From CAZMHN01 sp964566145 (GTDB taxonomy: Bacteria > Patescibacteriota > Patescibacteriia > Veblenbacterales > UBA10138), in the NCBI GenBank assembly GCA_964566145.1, contig CAZMHN010000016.1, forward strand, positions 1-21,031: a stretch of 21,031 nt of DNA, given 5' to 3'. Positions 6,563 to 14,492 of this stretch are shown in pieces; the stretch's first letter is position 1; each line of letters starts with the position of its first letter. Below the pieces are notes generated by a model. It was not told the origin of the DNA. It was given only the letters and a program-made list of their open reading frames with translations, and made no database searches. Position numbers and translations under genes: made by a program.

Positions 6563-6811
6563 TTACTTCTCCGACTTGGCCTCTCCCTCTTCCTTCGCCT
6601 TTTGGGCGCGGGCCCTGGCCCGGCCGGTAAGACGGGTCTTGAGCTTCAACACCTGCCGGCCGCGGTAGTAGCCGCAGTTCCTGCATGCCTGGTGCGGAGC
6701 CACGGGCCGCTTGCAATGGCCGCAGACCGTGAGCTGAGAAGGCTTCAAAGCGAAATGAGAAGCGCGGCGGCGCTTGTGCGAACTGGTACGGCGATGGCCA
6801 GGAAGACCCAT
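6563..6811 (-). CDS. rpmF: 50S ribosomal protein L32
   Basis: L32 is a large-subunit protein. The 82-aa sequence has the L32 arrangement: a basic N-terminus (HRRTSSHKRRRASHFAL), then a zinc ribbon with CGHC (30-33) and CRNC (43-46) separated by RPVAPHQA, and GYYRGRQVL after it. The all-Cys zinc-binding form is present. The C-terminus is a basic then acidic helix of about 25 residues, longer than in E. coli L32 (57 aa). First gene of an operon with nusB and rnc, driven by a near-consensus promoter 45 nt upstream; the expected start follows a weak AGGA. Confidence 0.95.
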   Translation of the reverse strand: MGLPGHRRTSSHKRRRASHFALKPSQLTVCGHCKRPVAPHQACRNCGYYRGRQVLKLKTRLTGRARARAQKAKEEGEAKSEK

Positions 6812-6855
6812 AGTCCTGTATCGATCCTAGTTTAGAAACTGATTAACCTTTCCTG

Positions 6856-6883
6856 AGTATACTGACTTCTCTCCAGGTGTCAA
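6856..6883 (-). promoter_or_regulatory. Promoter of the rpmF-nusB-rnc operon
   Basis: Minus strand -35 TTGACA (6883-6878), 16-bp spacer, -10 TATACT (6861-6856). It is one of the best consensus matches in the window and starts 5 nt after the gyrA stop codon. The predicted leader is about 38 nt. Confidence 0.8.
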
Positions 6884-6888
6884 TGGCG

Positions 6889-9354
6889 CTAGACAAAGGT
6901 TACGCTGGCCACCTGGTCCTTTTCCTCCTTGAACCGCATGACGCGCACGCCCTGGGTGGCGCGACCGAGCACGGATACGCTCTTCAGTGGCAGTCGGATG
7001 ACCTGGCCCTTTTCCGACATCACGATGATATCCTCTTGTTCCCGCTTGGCGTTCACAATGAAGGCCGAGCAGACCGTACCGGTCTTGGGTGTGACGTTGG
7101 CGGTCTTCACGCCGCTTCCGCCGCGGTTCTGCACCTTGTACTCCTTTATCTTCGTGCGCTTGCCGTAGCCGTTCGACATGATGACCAAAAGCTGTTCGTC
7201 CGGGCTCGGCTTTCCTTCTGTGAGCAGATCCATTCCTGCAACTTCATCGCCGCTCTTCACCCTGATGCCCCGTACGCCCGCGGCCGTGCGGCCCATGGGC
7301 CTGACGGTCTTCTCCTTGAAGCGGATGGATTGGCCTTTGGCCGTAACCAGCACAACCTCATCGTTTCCGGTTGAAGGCTTCACCCACAACAGCTGGTCGC
7401 TGGGCTTCAAATTTATGGCGATGAGACCGCTCCTCCGCACGTTCTCGAAAGCGTTCAAATCCACCTTCTTGATGACTCCGTGCTTCGTCGCCATGATGAG
7501 GAACTTGTACCCCTCCCAATCCTGGAGCGACAGCACTTCGGAAACCTTTTCCTCCGGCGAAAGCTGCAGGAAATTGACCACAGCCTGACCTTTCGCCGTG
7601 CGCGAGGCCGGCGGGATGTCGTAGGCCTTGAGCTCGAACACGCGGCCGCGCGTGGTGAAGAACAACAGATCGGCGTGGGTGGTGGTGGCGAACAAGTGCT
7701 CGACCGAGTCCTCTTCCTTGGCTGTAAGCCCGATGACGCCCTTGCCGCCGCGGCCTTGGGCCTTGAACGTATCCGGCGGCAGGCGCTTGATGTACCCGTC
7801 ACGAGTGATGATGACCACGGCCGGCTCGTTCGGGATCAGGTCTTCCTGGGTGAACTTATCCACTTCGCCCGCAAACACCTTGGTCCTGCGCTCGTTGCCG
7901 AACTTAGCCCTGAGGTCGACAAGCTCCTGCTTAATGACTCCGAGTATCTTCTTAGGGTGCGACAGCAGGTCTTCAAGCTCCTGAATGAGCTTCTTCTTCT
8001 CCTTGAGCTCCTCTTCCACCCTCAGGCGCTCCAGGTTGGCGAGCTGCTGCAGCTTCATTTCCAAAATGGCCTCGGCCTGGCGCTCGCTAAGCTTGAACTT
8101 GGCGATTAGGTTCTGCCTGGCGTCGTCCTTGTCTTTGGACTTCTTAATGGTGGCGATGATGCGGTCTATGTCCTCCAGGGCCATGACCAGCCCCTCCAAG
8201 ATGTGGGCGCGATCCTTGGCCTTTTGAAGATCGAACTCGGCGCGCCGGCGGATAACCTCCTGCCGGTGCTTGAGGTAGTACTCCAGCACGTTCTTCAAGG
8301 TCAGCACCCTCGGCTGTATGCCGTCCACCAGCGCCAGCATGTTCACATGGAAACTGGTCTGGAGGCTTGTAAGCTTGTACAGCTGATTCAGGATCTTTCT
8401 CGGGTAGGCGTCTTTCTTGAGCTCGACCACAACCCGTATGCCATCCTTGTCCGATTCGTCCCTCAGGTCCCTGATGCCCTCCAGCTTCTTCTCCTTCACG
8501 AGGTCGGCAATGTGCATCAAAAGCTCGGCTTTGTTCACTTGGTACGGCAACTCCGTGGCCACGATCTGGAAACCGTTCTTCCCTTCCACTATCTCGGCCT
8601 TGGCTCGCATCACAATGCTACCCTTGCCTGTGGCGTAGGCCTGCTTTATGTCGGCTTTGTTGAAAATGGCTCCCCCGGTCGGAAAATCCGGACCCTGTAC
8701 GAACTTCATCAGGTCGGTGACATCGCAATCGGGATTCTCTATGAGATAGGTGGTCGCGTCGATGAGTTCCGACAGGTTGTGAGGCGGGATGGATGTGGCC
8801 ATGCCTACGGCTATGCCCATGGTGCCGTTCAAAAGCAGGTTCGGGACCTTGGATGGAAGGACGACGGGCTCCTGGTGGGAGCCGTCATAGTTCGGTATGA
8901 AATCAACTGTCTCGCGATCTATGTCCCCAAGGAGCTCTTCAGAAATGGGGGCCAGCTTGGCTTCGGTGTACCGCATGGCGGCCGCGTTGTCGCCATCCAC
9001 GCTCCCGAAGTTCCCCTGGCCCGTGACGAGCGGGGCGCGCATGGAGAACTCTTGTGCCAAACGGACCATGGCGTCGTACACGGCGGCATCGCCGTGCGGG
9101 TGATACTTGCCCAATACCTCACCGACCACGGTGGCGCTCTTCCTGAACTTGGCCGAGGGCTTCAAGCCTATGTCCCACATGGCGTACAGGATGCGCCGGT
9201 GGACCGGCTTCAGGCCGTCTCGCACGTCAGGCAGGGCCCGTGCCACAATGACGCTCATGGCGTAATCGAGGTACGACTCCTGCATCTCCTGTTCAATTGA
9301 CCTAGGGGATACCTTCGCTTGTACCTTTATTGGTTCCTTGGCTTCAGTCGGCAT
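6889..9354 (-). CDS. gyrA: DNA gyrase subunit A
   Basis: GyrA is the DNA cleavage and rejoining subunit of gyrase, which introduces negative supercoils with GyrB. The 821-aa protein shows the winged-helix region (RDGLKPVHRRILYAMWDIG), the catalytic tyrosine Tyr129 in AAAMRYTEAK, and a coiled coil plus a C-terminal beta-pinwheel. The pinwheel holds a GyrA box read as QGRGGKG (about residue 530), which marks it as gyrase and not topoisomerase IV. In the quinolone-binding loop HPHGDAAVYDAM, the position of E. coli Ser83 is Ala90, while the Asp87 equivalent is kept (Asp94). There is no long acidic C-terminal tail. The ATG at 9354 lies 8 nt after a small membrane protein gene and without a clear Shine-Dalgarno, so gyrA is probably co-transcribed with it and the MBL hydrolase. 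No gyrB is in the window. Confidence 0.97.
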   Translation of the reverse strand: MPTEAKEPIKVQAKVSPRSIEQEMQESYLDYAMSVIVARALPDVRDGLKPVHRRILYAMWDIGLKPSAKFRKSATVVGEVLGKYHPHGDAAVYDAMVRLAQEFSMRAPLVTGQGNFGSVDGDNAAAMRYTEAKLAPISEELLGDIDRETVDFIPNYDGSHQEPVVLPSKVPNLLLNGTMGIAVGMATSIPPHNLSELIDATTYLIENPDCDVTDLMKFVQGPDFPTGGAIFNKADIKQAYATGKGSIVMRAKAEIVEGKNGFQIVATELPYQVNKAELLMHIADLVKEKKLEGIRDLRDESDKDGIRVVVELKKDAYPRKILNQLYKLTSLQTSFHVNMLALVDGIQPRVLTLKNVLEYYLKHRQEVIRRRAEFDLQKAKDRAHILEGLVMALEDIDRIIATIKKSKDKDDARQNLIAKFKLSERQAEAILEMKLQQLANLERLRVEEELKEKKKLIQELEDLLSHPKKILGVIKQELVDLRAKFGNERRTKVFAGEVDKFTQEDLIPNEPAVVIITRDGYIKRLPPDTFKAQGRGGKGVIGLTAKEEDSVEHLFATTTHADLLFFTTRGRVFELKAYDIPPASRTAKGQAVVNFLQLSPEEKVSEVLSLQDWEGYKFLIMATKHGVIKKVDLNAFENVRRSGLIAINLKPSDQLLWVKPSTGNDEVVLVTAKGQSIRFKEKTVRPMGRTAAGVRGIRVKSGDEVAGMDLLTEGKPSPDEQLLVIMSNGYGKRTKIKEYKVQNRGGSGVKTANVTPKTGTVCSAFIVNAKREQEDIIVMSEKGQVIRLPLKSVSVLGRATQGVRVMRFKEEKDQVASVTFV

Positions 9355-9362
9355 ACGCGGGA

Positions 9363-9569
9363 TTAGGGAATCTCAGACGCGTTCACTGGCTCATGCAGTC
9401 TGTTCACGATCGACCTGAACAATGTATCGCTCTCCTTTTCGACGCGATTGAGGTTGTACCACATGGTACCTGCCGTGGCCGCAACTACCAACGCCAAACA
9501 AGCTATGAGCAGAGCTAGTTTGCGTCTATCGACCGGCGTTGACTGCGCGGTGCGGCGGCTCCCGGACAT
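9363..9569 (-). CDS. Small single-pass membrane protein, unknown function
   Basis: A 68-aa protein with a basic, polar N-terminus (MSGSRRTAQSTPVDRRK), one hydrophobic membrane segment (about residues 18-38) and a 30-residue tail that is probably external. No named family is recognised. Evidence that it is real is positional: its ATG starts 5 nt after the stop of the MBL hydrolase and its stop is 8 nt before gyrA, with no room wasted on either side. An N-in topology is suggested by the Arg/Lys residues before the membrane segment. Confidence 0.6.
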   Translation of the reverse strand: MSGSRRTAQSTPVDRRKLALLIACLALVVAATAGTMWYNLNRVEKESDTLFRSIVNRLHEPVNASEIP

Positions 9570-9574
9570 GGCTT

Positions 9575-10228
9575 CTACGCCTTAAGGATAACGAGTTTGG
9601 TCTCCTCCTGCGGCAGATCCTTCTTCGCGATCTTCAATTTGTCTGTCTCTTCCGGCTTTATACCCATTTCTTTCACGAACTTATCCACGGCGTCGAGCTT
9701 CACCTTCATGCCTGGCAGATGGTAGTGAATCGGTATGACTATCCTGGGCTCTATCTGGGTCACAAGCTCATGGGCCTGTTTCCCGTCCACGGTATACACC
9801 CCGCCGACAGGCACCAGCAGTATGTCCGCCCCCTCCAAAAGCTCCAACTGCTCGCTGGTGAGCTCGGTTTGGCCTATGTCCGACAGGTGAGCCACGGAAA
9901 TGCCCTCGCTCTCCAGCAGGTACATGGTAACGGTGCCGCGCTCCTTGCCGCCCTGGGCATCGTGATACCCGGGAATGCCGTAGAGGAACGTCTGTTTCAC
10001 CTCGTACTCACCAGGACCCTGCACCAGCGTGTAATCGCCCGACACGCCTTCAAGGTAGTTATGGTCGAAATGGTCATGGCTCACAGCCACAAGATCGGCT
10101 GATAGCTTGGGGAGCGGCAATCCGACCTGCTTCGGGTCGAACGGGTCAAAAACCACGGCCACATCGCCGTTTGGCCCCGGCTTGGTCACTATGCGCACAC
10201 AGGCATGTCCGAACCACTCTAGCAACAT
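9575..10228 (-). CDS. Metallo-beta-lactamase-fold metal-dependent hydrolase (UPF0173/UlaG-like)
   Basis: A 217-aa protein of the metallo-beta-lactamase superfamily. The metal motif HxHxDH is seen as HDHFDH (51-56), with later candidate ligands His89 (GYHD), Asp117 (LSDIG) and His168/His170 (IPIHYH). The layout, starting with MLLEWFGHACVRI, matches the Lactamase_B_3/UPF0173 and UlaG-like branch, whose substrates are mostly unknown. Lactone or phosphoester hydrolysis would be a guess. It is the first gene of a compact unit with the 68-aa membrane protein and gyrA. Its promoter places the -10 only 12 nt before the ATG, and there is no Shine-Dalgarno, suggesting a nearly leaderless mRNA. Confidence 0.88.
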   Translation of the reverse strand: MLLEWFGHACVRIVTKPGPNGDVAVVFDPFDPKQVGLPLPKLSADLVAVSHDHFDHNYLEGVSGDYTLVQGPGEYEVKQTFLYGIPGYHDAQGGKERGTVTMYLLESEGISVAHLSDIGQTELTSEQLELLEGADILLVPVGGVYTVDGKQAHELVTQIEPRIVIPIHYHLPGMKVKLDAVDKFVKEMGIKPEETDKLKIAKKDLPQEETKLVILKA

Positions 10229-10240
10229 AAAAGCAGGCTT

Positions 10241-10269
10241 AGATTAGCACAAAAAGCCCCTTCTGCCAA
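10241..10269 (-). promoter_or_regulatory. Promoter of the MBL hydrolase-gyrA unit
   Basis: Minus strand -35 TTGGCA (10269-10264), 17-bp spacer, -10 TAATCT (10246-10241) with an upstream TGC extension. The -10 ends 12 nt before the ATG. The -35 lies inside the loop of the preceding terminator. Confidence 0.6.
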
Positions 10270-10294
10270 GCGGCCGCGGAGGGTTATTGGGCTT
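10251..10294 (-). terminator. Probable terminator after the 95-aa gene
   Basis: Minus strand arms AAGCCC (10294-10289 region) and GGGCUU (10259-10254) close a larger GC-rich loop with a CGGCCG core, followed by UUUUUG. The closing stem is short, so confidence is moderate. Confidence 0.5.
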
Positions 10295-10300
10295 GAAGAT

Positions 10301-10588
10301 TCAGGCTGATTTAACAATGGAGCGCAAACCGTTCAGAGCGGTCCTGTGCGCCGTAGCGTCGCCTAAAATGGCGGACCTAAGCCGCTGTGCTTCGAGCTCG
10401 ACAAACCTGGTTACTTCCTCTAACGGTCGAGTGGCCAGCGTAGCCTGAGCCCACTCATCAAACCCGCTTACCCAAGCTTCGCGTTCCGCCTCATTCTCCC
10501 AAGGCCCCAAATTATACATGTCCTGGTACACCTCCCTGGCTTCCTGAGCCAGATTCAGCTTATCCAGAATCTGTAGCAATTTTTCCAT
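10301..10588 (-). CDS. Hypothetical protein, 95 aa, helical and acidic
   Basis: A soluble, Glu- and Leu-rich protein predicted to be all helical, with no Cys, no signal peptide and no membrane segment (MEKLLQILDKLNLAQEA at the start). I do not recognise a family. It lies 16 nt downstream of the glycine-rich membrane protein gene and ends at a probable terminator, so the two form an operon. No Shine-Dalgarno is visible before the ATG. A partner role for the upstream membrane protein is possible from context only. Confidence 0.65.
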   Translation of the reverse strand: MEKLLQILDKLNLAQEAREVYQDMYNLGPWENEAEREAWVSGFDEWAQATLATRPLEEVTRFVELEAQRLRSAILGDATAHRTALNGLRSIVKSA

Positions 10589-10604
10589 ATTTCAATCGTG
10601 AAAA

Positions 10605-11108
10605 TTAAGCAACCGAGGCGGGTTCTTGGCCGCCGCCTTTCCACTTCTTGAGCAAAGCTTTAGCTGACTCAACCTTCTTTTTCCCGTATTTAACAGCATG
10701 CTCGCCGGCAATCAAACTGAAAAACAGAGCCTCGCGTGCGGCTGTAAGGCCTAAGCCAAAAACCGCTCCACCTGCCCCACCCGCCATGGCCCCTAATCCT
10801 GCTCCTGGCACGCCGCCGGCAAAAAGCCCGGCCACGCCGCCCACTCCGGCGCCTATTTTAGCGGTCCCGGAAATTATGCCGTCTTTATCATCTGCTTTCC
10901 GCCTGGAATGCTCCTCGCGCCACAATTGCAAATACTCCTGAATCACGCCCGGCTCATTTTCAGCCGCACGCATATCACTGGAGAATTGCTCTTCCTGTCC
11001 GGCAATCTCCTTATACGCCTTGATTTGTTCCGGACTGACCTCTCCTGCCTCTCCCGACCCCGGCTCTGGCTCCAAGTCTTCCTCCTGCGGCTTGGGAAAA
11101 TCTTCCAT
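10605..11108 (-). CDS. Hypothetical protein with a glycine-zipper membrane hairpin
   Basis: About 167 aa from the ATG at 11108 (MEDFPKP); another ATG two codons upstream at 11114 is possible. The upstream in-frame extension to 11204 is rejected because it crosses the promoter-like region. The N-terminal third is acidic and Pro-rich, the middle is a charged helix (QEYLQLWREEHSRRKADD), and then comes a stretch rich in Gly and Ala of about 40 residues (GAGVGGVAGLFAGGVPGAG and onwards) ending in a hydrophobic helix and a basic Lys-rich tail. The Gly spacing resembles glycine-zipper hairpins that insert into membranes. There is no signal peptide. No family is recognised. First gene of a two-gene unit with the 95-aa gene. 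Confidence 0.65.
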   Translation of the reverse strand: MEDFPKPQEEDLEPEPGSGEAGEVSPEQIKAYKEIAGQEEQFSSDMRAAENEPGVIQEYLQLWREEHSRRKADDKDGIISGTAKIGAGVGGVAGLFAGGVPGAGLGAMAGGAGGAVFGLGLTAAREALFFSLIAGEHAVKYGKKKVESAKALLKKWKGGGQEPASVA

Positions 11109-11119
11109 TCCCATATACA

Positions 11120-11125
11120 AATATA
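11120..11125 (-). promoter_or_regulatory. Possible -10 box of the glycine-zipper gene
   Basis: TATATT on the minus strand in an AT-rich stretch, ending 11 nt before the ATG at 11108, the same spacing as at other genes here. No convincing -35 is present. Confidence 0.35.
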
Positions 11126-11244
11126 GTGAGAACCAATAAAAATAAGCTGATACACCACAAGTACTACCACATAAACGCCTGGGCCACAAGCCTTGCCAAA
11201 TCAAGCCGCCTATGCTAGCCTGGACAAGCTTTCAATTAGCTCTT

Positions 11245-11272
11245 TTGCCATTAAGCCACAGTCACTTATTTT
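11245..11272 (+). promoter_or_regulatory. Possible promoter of the S1 gene in the divergent intergenic region
   Basis: TTGCCA (11245-11250), 16-bp spacer, TATTTT (11267-11272), giving a leader of about 88 nt. The rest of the divergent gap (11115-11366) holds no tRNA, coding sequence or strong repeat that I can see. Confidence 0.35.
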
Positions 11273-11366
11273 ATTCCGGCAGACCGCGCAAGTCGCGTAA
11301 CCCTGTCCGGACCCTGCTAGGACGCTGATTCAGCCGCCTAACTGGGTAGAGGATTTTTTTGTTTCT

Positions 11367-12557
11367 ATGGCATCAAGAAAGAAAAGCAAACTGGAACCGC
11401 CGGCGGGAAGCCCCATGGCGGCCCTGCTGGAACAGGAGCACATATCCGTACCTAAAACCGGCGACCTTATACAGGGCGTGGTTATTTCCGTTGGCAAGCG
11501 CGAAGTCAGGCTCGATATTCCCGGCTTCACTACCGGCATCGTACGGGGAAGGGAGCTAACGGATGAATCGGGCGAATTCTCCAACCTGAAGGTGGGCGAC
11601 AAGGCTACGGCCACGGTCTTGGAGCTTGAGAACGAAAATGGCGAGCTTGAACTCTCATTCCGGCACGCCGGGCACCAGAAGGCCTGGGGCAACCTTGAGG
11701 GCTTGAGGGCCAAGAGCGAGCTCACGGCGGTACGCGTGGTGGAAGCGAACAAGGGCGGCCTCATGGTGAAACTCGGAAACGTGTCCGGGTTCCTGCCGGT
11801 GTCGCAGTTATCGGTGGAACACTACCCGCGGGTGGAAGGCGGGGACAAGAACCGCATACTGGAGCTCCTGAAGCGCTTCATTGGCGAGGACCTAATGGTG
11901 AAGGTGATCACGGTGAATGAAGCCGACGAAAAGCTAATCGTATCGGAACGCGCGGCCTGGGAAGAGCAGCAGAAGGACAAGCTCGGCTCATACAAGGTCG
12001 GGGATGCGGTCGAGGGCAAGATTTCGGGCGTGGTCGACTTCGGCTGTTTCGTCGAGTTCGGTGAGGGCCTGGAGGGCCTGGTGCACATCTCCGAGCTGGC
12101 GTGGCAGCGCATAGACAACCCGCGCGACGTTGTGAAGGTGGGCGACCAGGTGAAAGCGAAGATCATCAACATTGACGGTTCGAAGATATCCCTGTCATTC
12201 CGGCGCCTGATCGACGACCCCTGGAAGAACGTGGAAGAAAGGTACCACGTGGGCCAGGTGGTATCGGGGAAGGTGCTGAAGCTCAACTCGTTCGGAGCGT
12301 TCGTGGAACTGGACCCGGAGATACACGGCCTGGCCCACGTTTCCGAGCTGGCCGACAAACAGGTGGCTAATCCGTCCGACGTCGTGAAAGTCGGAGAGAC
12401 CAGGGAGTTCAAGATCATCTCCATGGACCCTCGGGAGCACCGGCTTGGCCTGTCGGTGAAAGCCCTGGCTCCGACCCAGGAGGAACCCAAGCCGGACGCG
12501 GCCACGGAGGAGCCTGCGGCCACGCCGACAGCGGAACCTCCCGCGGAAGCCGCTTAA
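11367..12557 (+). CDS. rpsA: S1 RNA-binding domain protein (ribosomal protein S1-like)
   Basis: S1 brings mRNA to the 30S subunit and helps unfold leaders. The 396-aa protein has four S1 repeats at about residues 29-100, 115-195, 210-280 and 295-367. The third and fourth are the most canonical (GKISGVVDFGCFVEFG and GKVLKLNSFGAFVELD, followed by GLVHISELA and GLAHVSELA). E. coli S1 has six repeats; four-repeat forms are common in other phyla. The C-terminal tail (from about 369) is Pro, Ala and Glu rich. The ATG at 11367 follows a U-rich stretch (TTTTTTTGTTTCT) and an AGAGGA too far away for a normal Shine-Dalgarno, in keeping with U-rich S1-type initiation regions. It is followed by a large hairpin and then ftsH. 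Confidence 0.92.
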   Translation: MASRKKSKLEPPAGSPMAALLEQEHISVPKTGDLIQGVVISVGKREVRLDIPGFTTGIVRGRELTDESGEFSNLKVGDKATATVLELENENGELELSFRHAGHQKAWGNLEGLRAKSELTAVRVVEANKGGLMVKLGNVSGFLPVSQLSVEHYPRVEGGDKNRILELLKRFIGEDLMVKVITVNEADEKLIVSERAAWEEQQKDKLGSYKVGDAVEGKISGVVDFGCFVEFGEGLEGLVHISELAWQRIDNPRDVVKVGDQVKAKIINIDGSKISLSFRRLIDDPWKNVEERYHVGQVVSGKVLKLNSFGAFVELDPEIHGLAHVSELADKQVANPSDVVKVGETREFKIISMDPREHRLGLSVKALAPTQEEPKPDAATEEPAATPTAEPPAEAA

Positions 12558-12570
12558 CCACAAAGCACAG

Positions 12571-12618
12571 CCCATCATCGCCCCCGGCTTATAAGCCGGG
12601 GGCGATATGCTTGATGGG
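12571..12618 (+). terminator. Large hairpin after the S1 gene
   Basis: A perfect 30-nt palindrome (12577-12606, 15-nt arms) is extended by an outer CCCATC/GATGGG pair (12571-12576 with 12613-12618). It sits 14 nt after the stop. There is no U-run, so it may end transcription poorly or serve mainly as a 3' stabiliser. Confidence 0.6.
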
Positions 12619-12639
12619 AGCCATAACCACCGTTATACT
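12611..12639 (+). promoter_or_regulatory. Promoter of ftsH
   Basis: TTGATG (12611-12616), 17-bp spacer, TATACT (12634-12639). The predicted leader is about 20 nt without a Shine-Dalgarno. The -35 is part of the outer arm of the preceding hairpin. Confidence 0.65.
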
Positions 12640-12665
12640 AGGTTAGCTAGAAACCCATTCACCTT

Positions 12666-14492
12666 ATGCGCACCATCATACGAAACTTCCTCATCTTCTT
12701 CGTGGTCTTCCTGCTCATGGCCAGCCTGTTCTCGCTGTACGACTCCTCTTCCTCAAAACCCGAACAGGTGAGCCTGGACCGCGTAGTGGCGGCGCTGGAA
12801 GACGAGTCTGCCGAAGCGGTCGAGGTGTCCGGCAACGAGCTTTTGATAACGCTCCGCGACGGTTCCCGCATCGCGGCCCAAAAAGAACCGACCGATACGC
12901 TGTCGGGGCTGGCCAAAAACTACGGCCTTGATCCAATGAAGCTCAAACGGGTCAAAGTTACGGTGAGCGAGCCTTCGGGCGTAGGCTACTGGATGGCGGC
13001 CCTATTGCCGTTCCTGCTGCCGCTCGTCATACTCATCGGATTCATTTACTTCATGTCGCGTCAGATACAAGGAGCCAATAACCGCGCTTTGTCTTTCGGC
13101 CAGGCCCGGGCGCGCGAGGCCAACTTCCGCGAACCCAAAAACCGCATTACCTTCAAGGACGTGGCCGGGGTCAAGGAAGCCAAACAGGAGCTGGAGGAGG
13201 TAGTTGAATTCCTCAGGAATCCCGACAAGTTCCGCAGCCTGGGGGCCCGCATCCCCAAAGGCGTGCTCCTGGTCGGCCCTCCCGGCACCGGAAAGACCCT
13301 GCTGGCGCGGGCAGTGGCCGGCGAGGCCAATGCCCCGTTCTTCCACATTTCCGGCTCGGAGTTTGTGGAGATGTTCGTGGGTGTGGGCGCTTCCCGGGTC
13401 AGAGACCTGTTCGCACGCGCCAAAAAAGCCGCCCCCTGCATCGTGTTCGTCGACGAAATCGACGCGGTCGGCCGCCAGCGCGGAACCGGCCTGGGCGGTA
13501 GCCACGACGAACGGGAACAGACCCTGAACCAGATTCTGGTAGAGATGGACGGGTTTGAACCGAACGCGAACGTAATCGTGATGGCGGCAACGAACCGCCC
13601 GGACGTGCTGGATCCGGCGCTTCTTCGGCCGGGCCGGTTCGACCGACAGGTCGTGCTCGATGCGCCGGACATAAACGACCGGGAATCCATCCTGAAAGTA
13701 CATGCGCTGGAAAAGCCTTTGGCTCCGGACGTGAACATGCGCACCTTGGCCGAACGCTCCCCCGGATTCTCCGGCGCCGATCTGGCCAACGTCCTGAATG
13801 AGGCGGCCATTCTGGCCGCCAGAAGGAATTTGAAACGCGTCGGCATGCCTGAGTGCCTGGAGGCCCTGGAAAAGGTGATGCTCGGTCCGGAGCGCAAGAG
13901 CCACATGCTGTCGGACAAAGAGAAGCGCATCACGGCATTCCATGAAGCCGGCCACGCGCTCGTGGCGCACCTTCAGCCGGCCGCGGATCCGGTACACAAG
14001 ATTTCCATCATCTCGCGCGGCCGCGCCGCCGGCTACACCCTGAAACTGCCGACCGAGGACAAACACATGCATCCGAAGTCGGAATTCGTGGCCGACCTGG
14101 CGGTTATGCTCGCCGGCCACGCGACCGAGCGTGAAATCTTCGGCGAGGTTACGACGGGCGCCCAGAACGACCTGAAGCGCGCCACCCGGCTGGCCCGCCA
14201 GCTGGTCACGGAGTTCGGCATGTCCGACAAGCTGGGCCCCAGGACCTTTGGTTTGAAAGAGGACCTCATATTCCTGGGGCGCGAGATAACCGAACAGCGT
14301 GATTACAGCGAGAAGGTGGCCCAGGAGATCGACGAGGAGGTCAATAAATTCGTAAGCCAGGCTTACAAAACAGCGCAAAGCCTCATCCGCAAGCACCAAG
14401 CCAAGCTTCATGAGGTGGCCGAGGTCTTGATCGTGAAAGAGGTCATCGAACGCGAGGAGTTCGAGCGGCTCATGGGCCCGGCCAGCGCCTAG
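12666..14492 (+). CDS. ftsH: ATP-dependent zinc metalloprotease FtsH
   Basis: FtsH is a membrane-anchored hexameric AAA protease that degrades membrane and short-lived soluble proteins. The 608-aa protein has all family parts in order: TM1 (about 7-24), a short external domain (about 25-107), TM2 (about 108-130), AAA domain with Walker A GPPGTGKT (204-211), the pore motif MFVGVGASRVRD, Walker B IVFVDEID (259-266), the second region of homology (NRPDVLDPALLRPGRFDRQV), then the protease domain with zinc motif HEAGH (426-430). The length is at the short end of the family and the C-terminus stops soon after the protease domain. It has its own promoter; the spacing of 108 nt from the S1 gene is filled by a hairpin. 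Confidence 0.97.
   Translation: MRTIIRNFLIFFVVFLLMASLFSLYDSSSSKPEQVSLDRVVAALEDESAEAVEVSGNELLITLRDGSRIAAQKEPTDTLSGLAKNYGLDPMKLKRVKVTVSEPSGVGYWMAALLPFLLPLVILIGFIYFMSRQIQGANNRALSFGQARAREANFREPKNRITFKDVAGVKEAKQELEEVVEFLRNPDKFRSLGARIPKGVLLVGPPGTGKTLLARAVAGEANAPFFHISGSEFVEMFVGVGASRVRDLFARAKKAAPCIVFVDEIDAVGRQRGTGLGGSHDEREQTLNQILVEMDGFEPNANVIVMAATNRPDVLDPALLRPGRFDRQVVLDAPDINDRESILKVHALEKPLAPDVNMRTLAERSPGFSGADLANVLNEAAILAARRNLKRVGMPECLEALEKVMLGPERKSHMLSDKEKRITAFHEAGHALVAHLQPAADPVHKISIISRGRAAGYTLKLPTEDKHMHPKSEFVADLAVMLAGHATEREIFGEVTTGAQNDLKRATRLARQLVTEFGMSDKLGPRTFGLKEDLIFLGREITEQRDYSEKVAQEIDEEVNKFVSQAYKTAQSLIRKHQAKLHEVAEVLIVKEVIEREEFERLMGPASA

Noticed and set aside
8203..9300. Long open frame antisense to gyrA, and similar ones antisense to ftsH (13002-14411), smc (3241-4050) and valS (19310-20374)
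   Set aside because: They mirror highly conserved genes codon by codon, have low-complexity His/Gln/Leu/Arg composition and no initiation signals; they are a GC-codon side effect.
11126..11366. Possible tRNA or small RNA in the divergent intergenic region
   Set aside because: No cloverleaf, no conserved T-loop sequence and only a 4-bp GTCC/GGAC hairpin were found.
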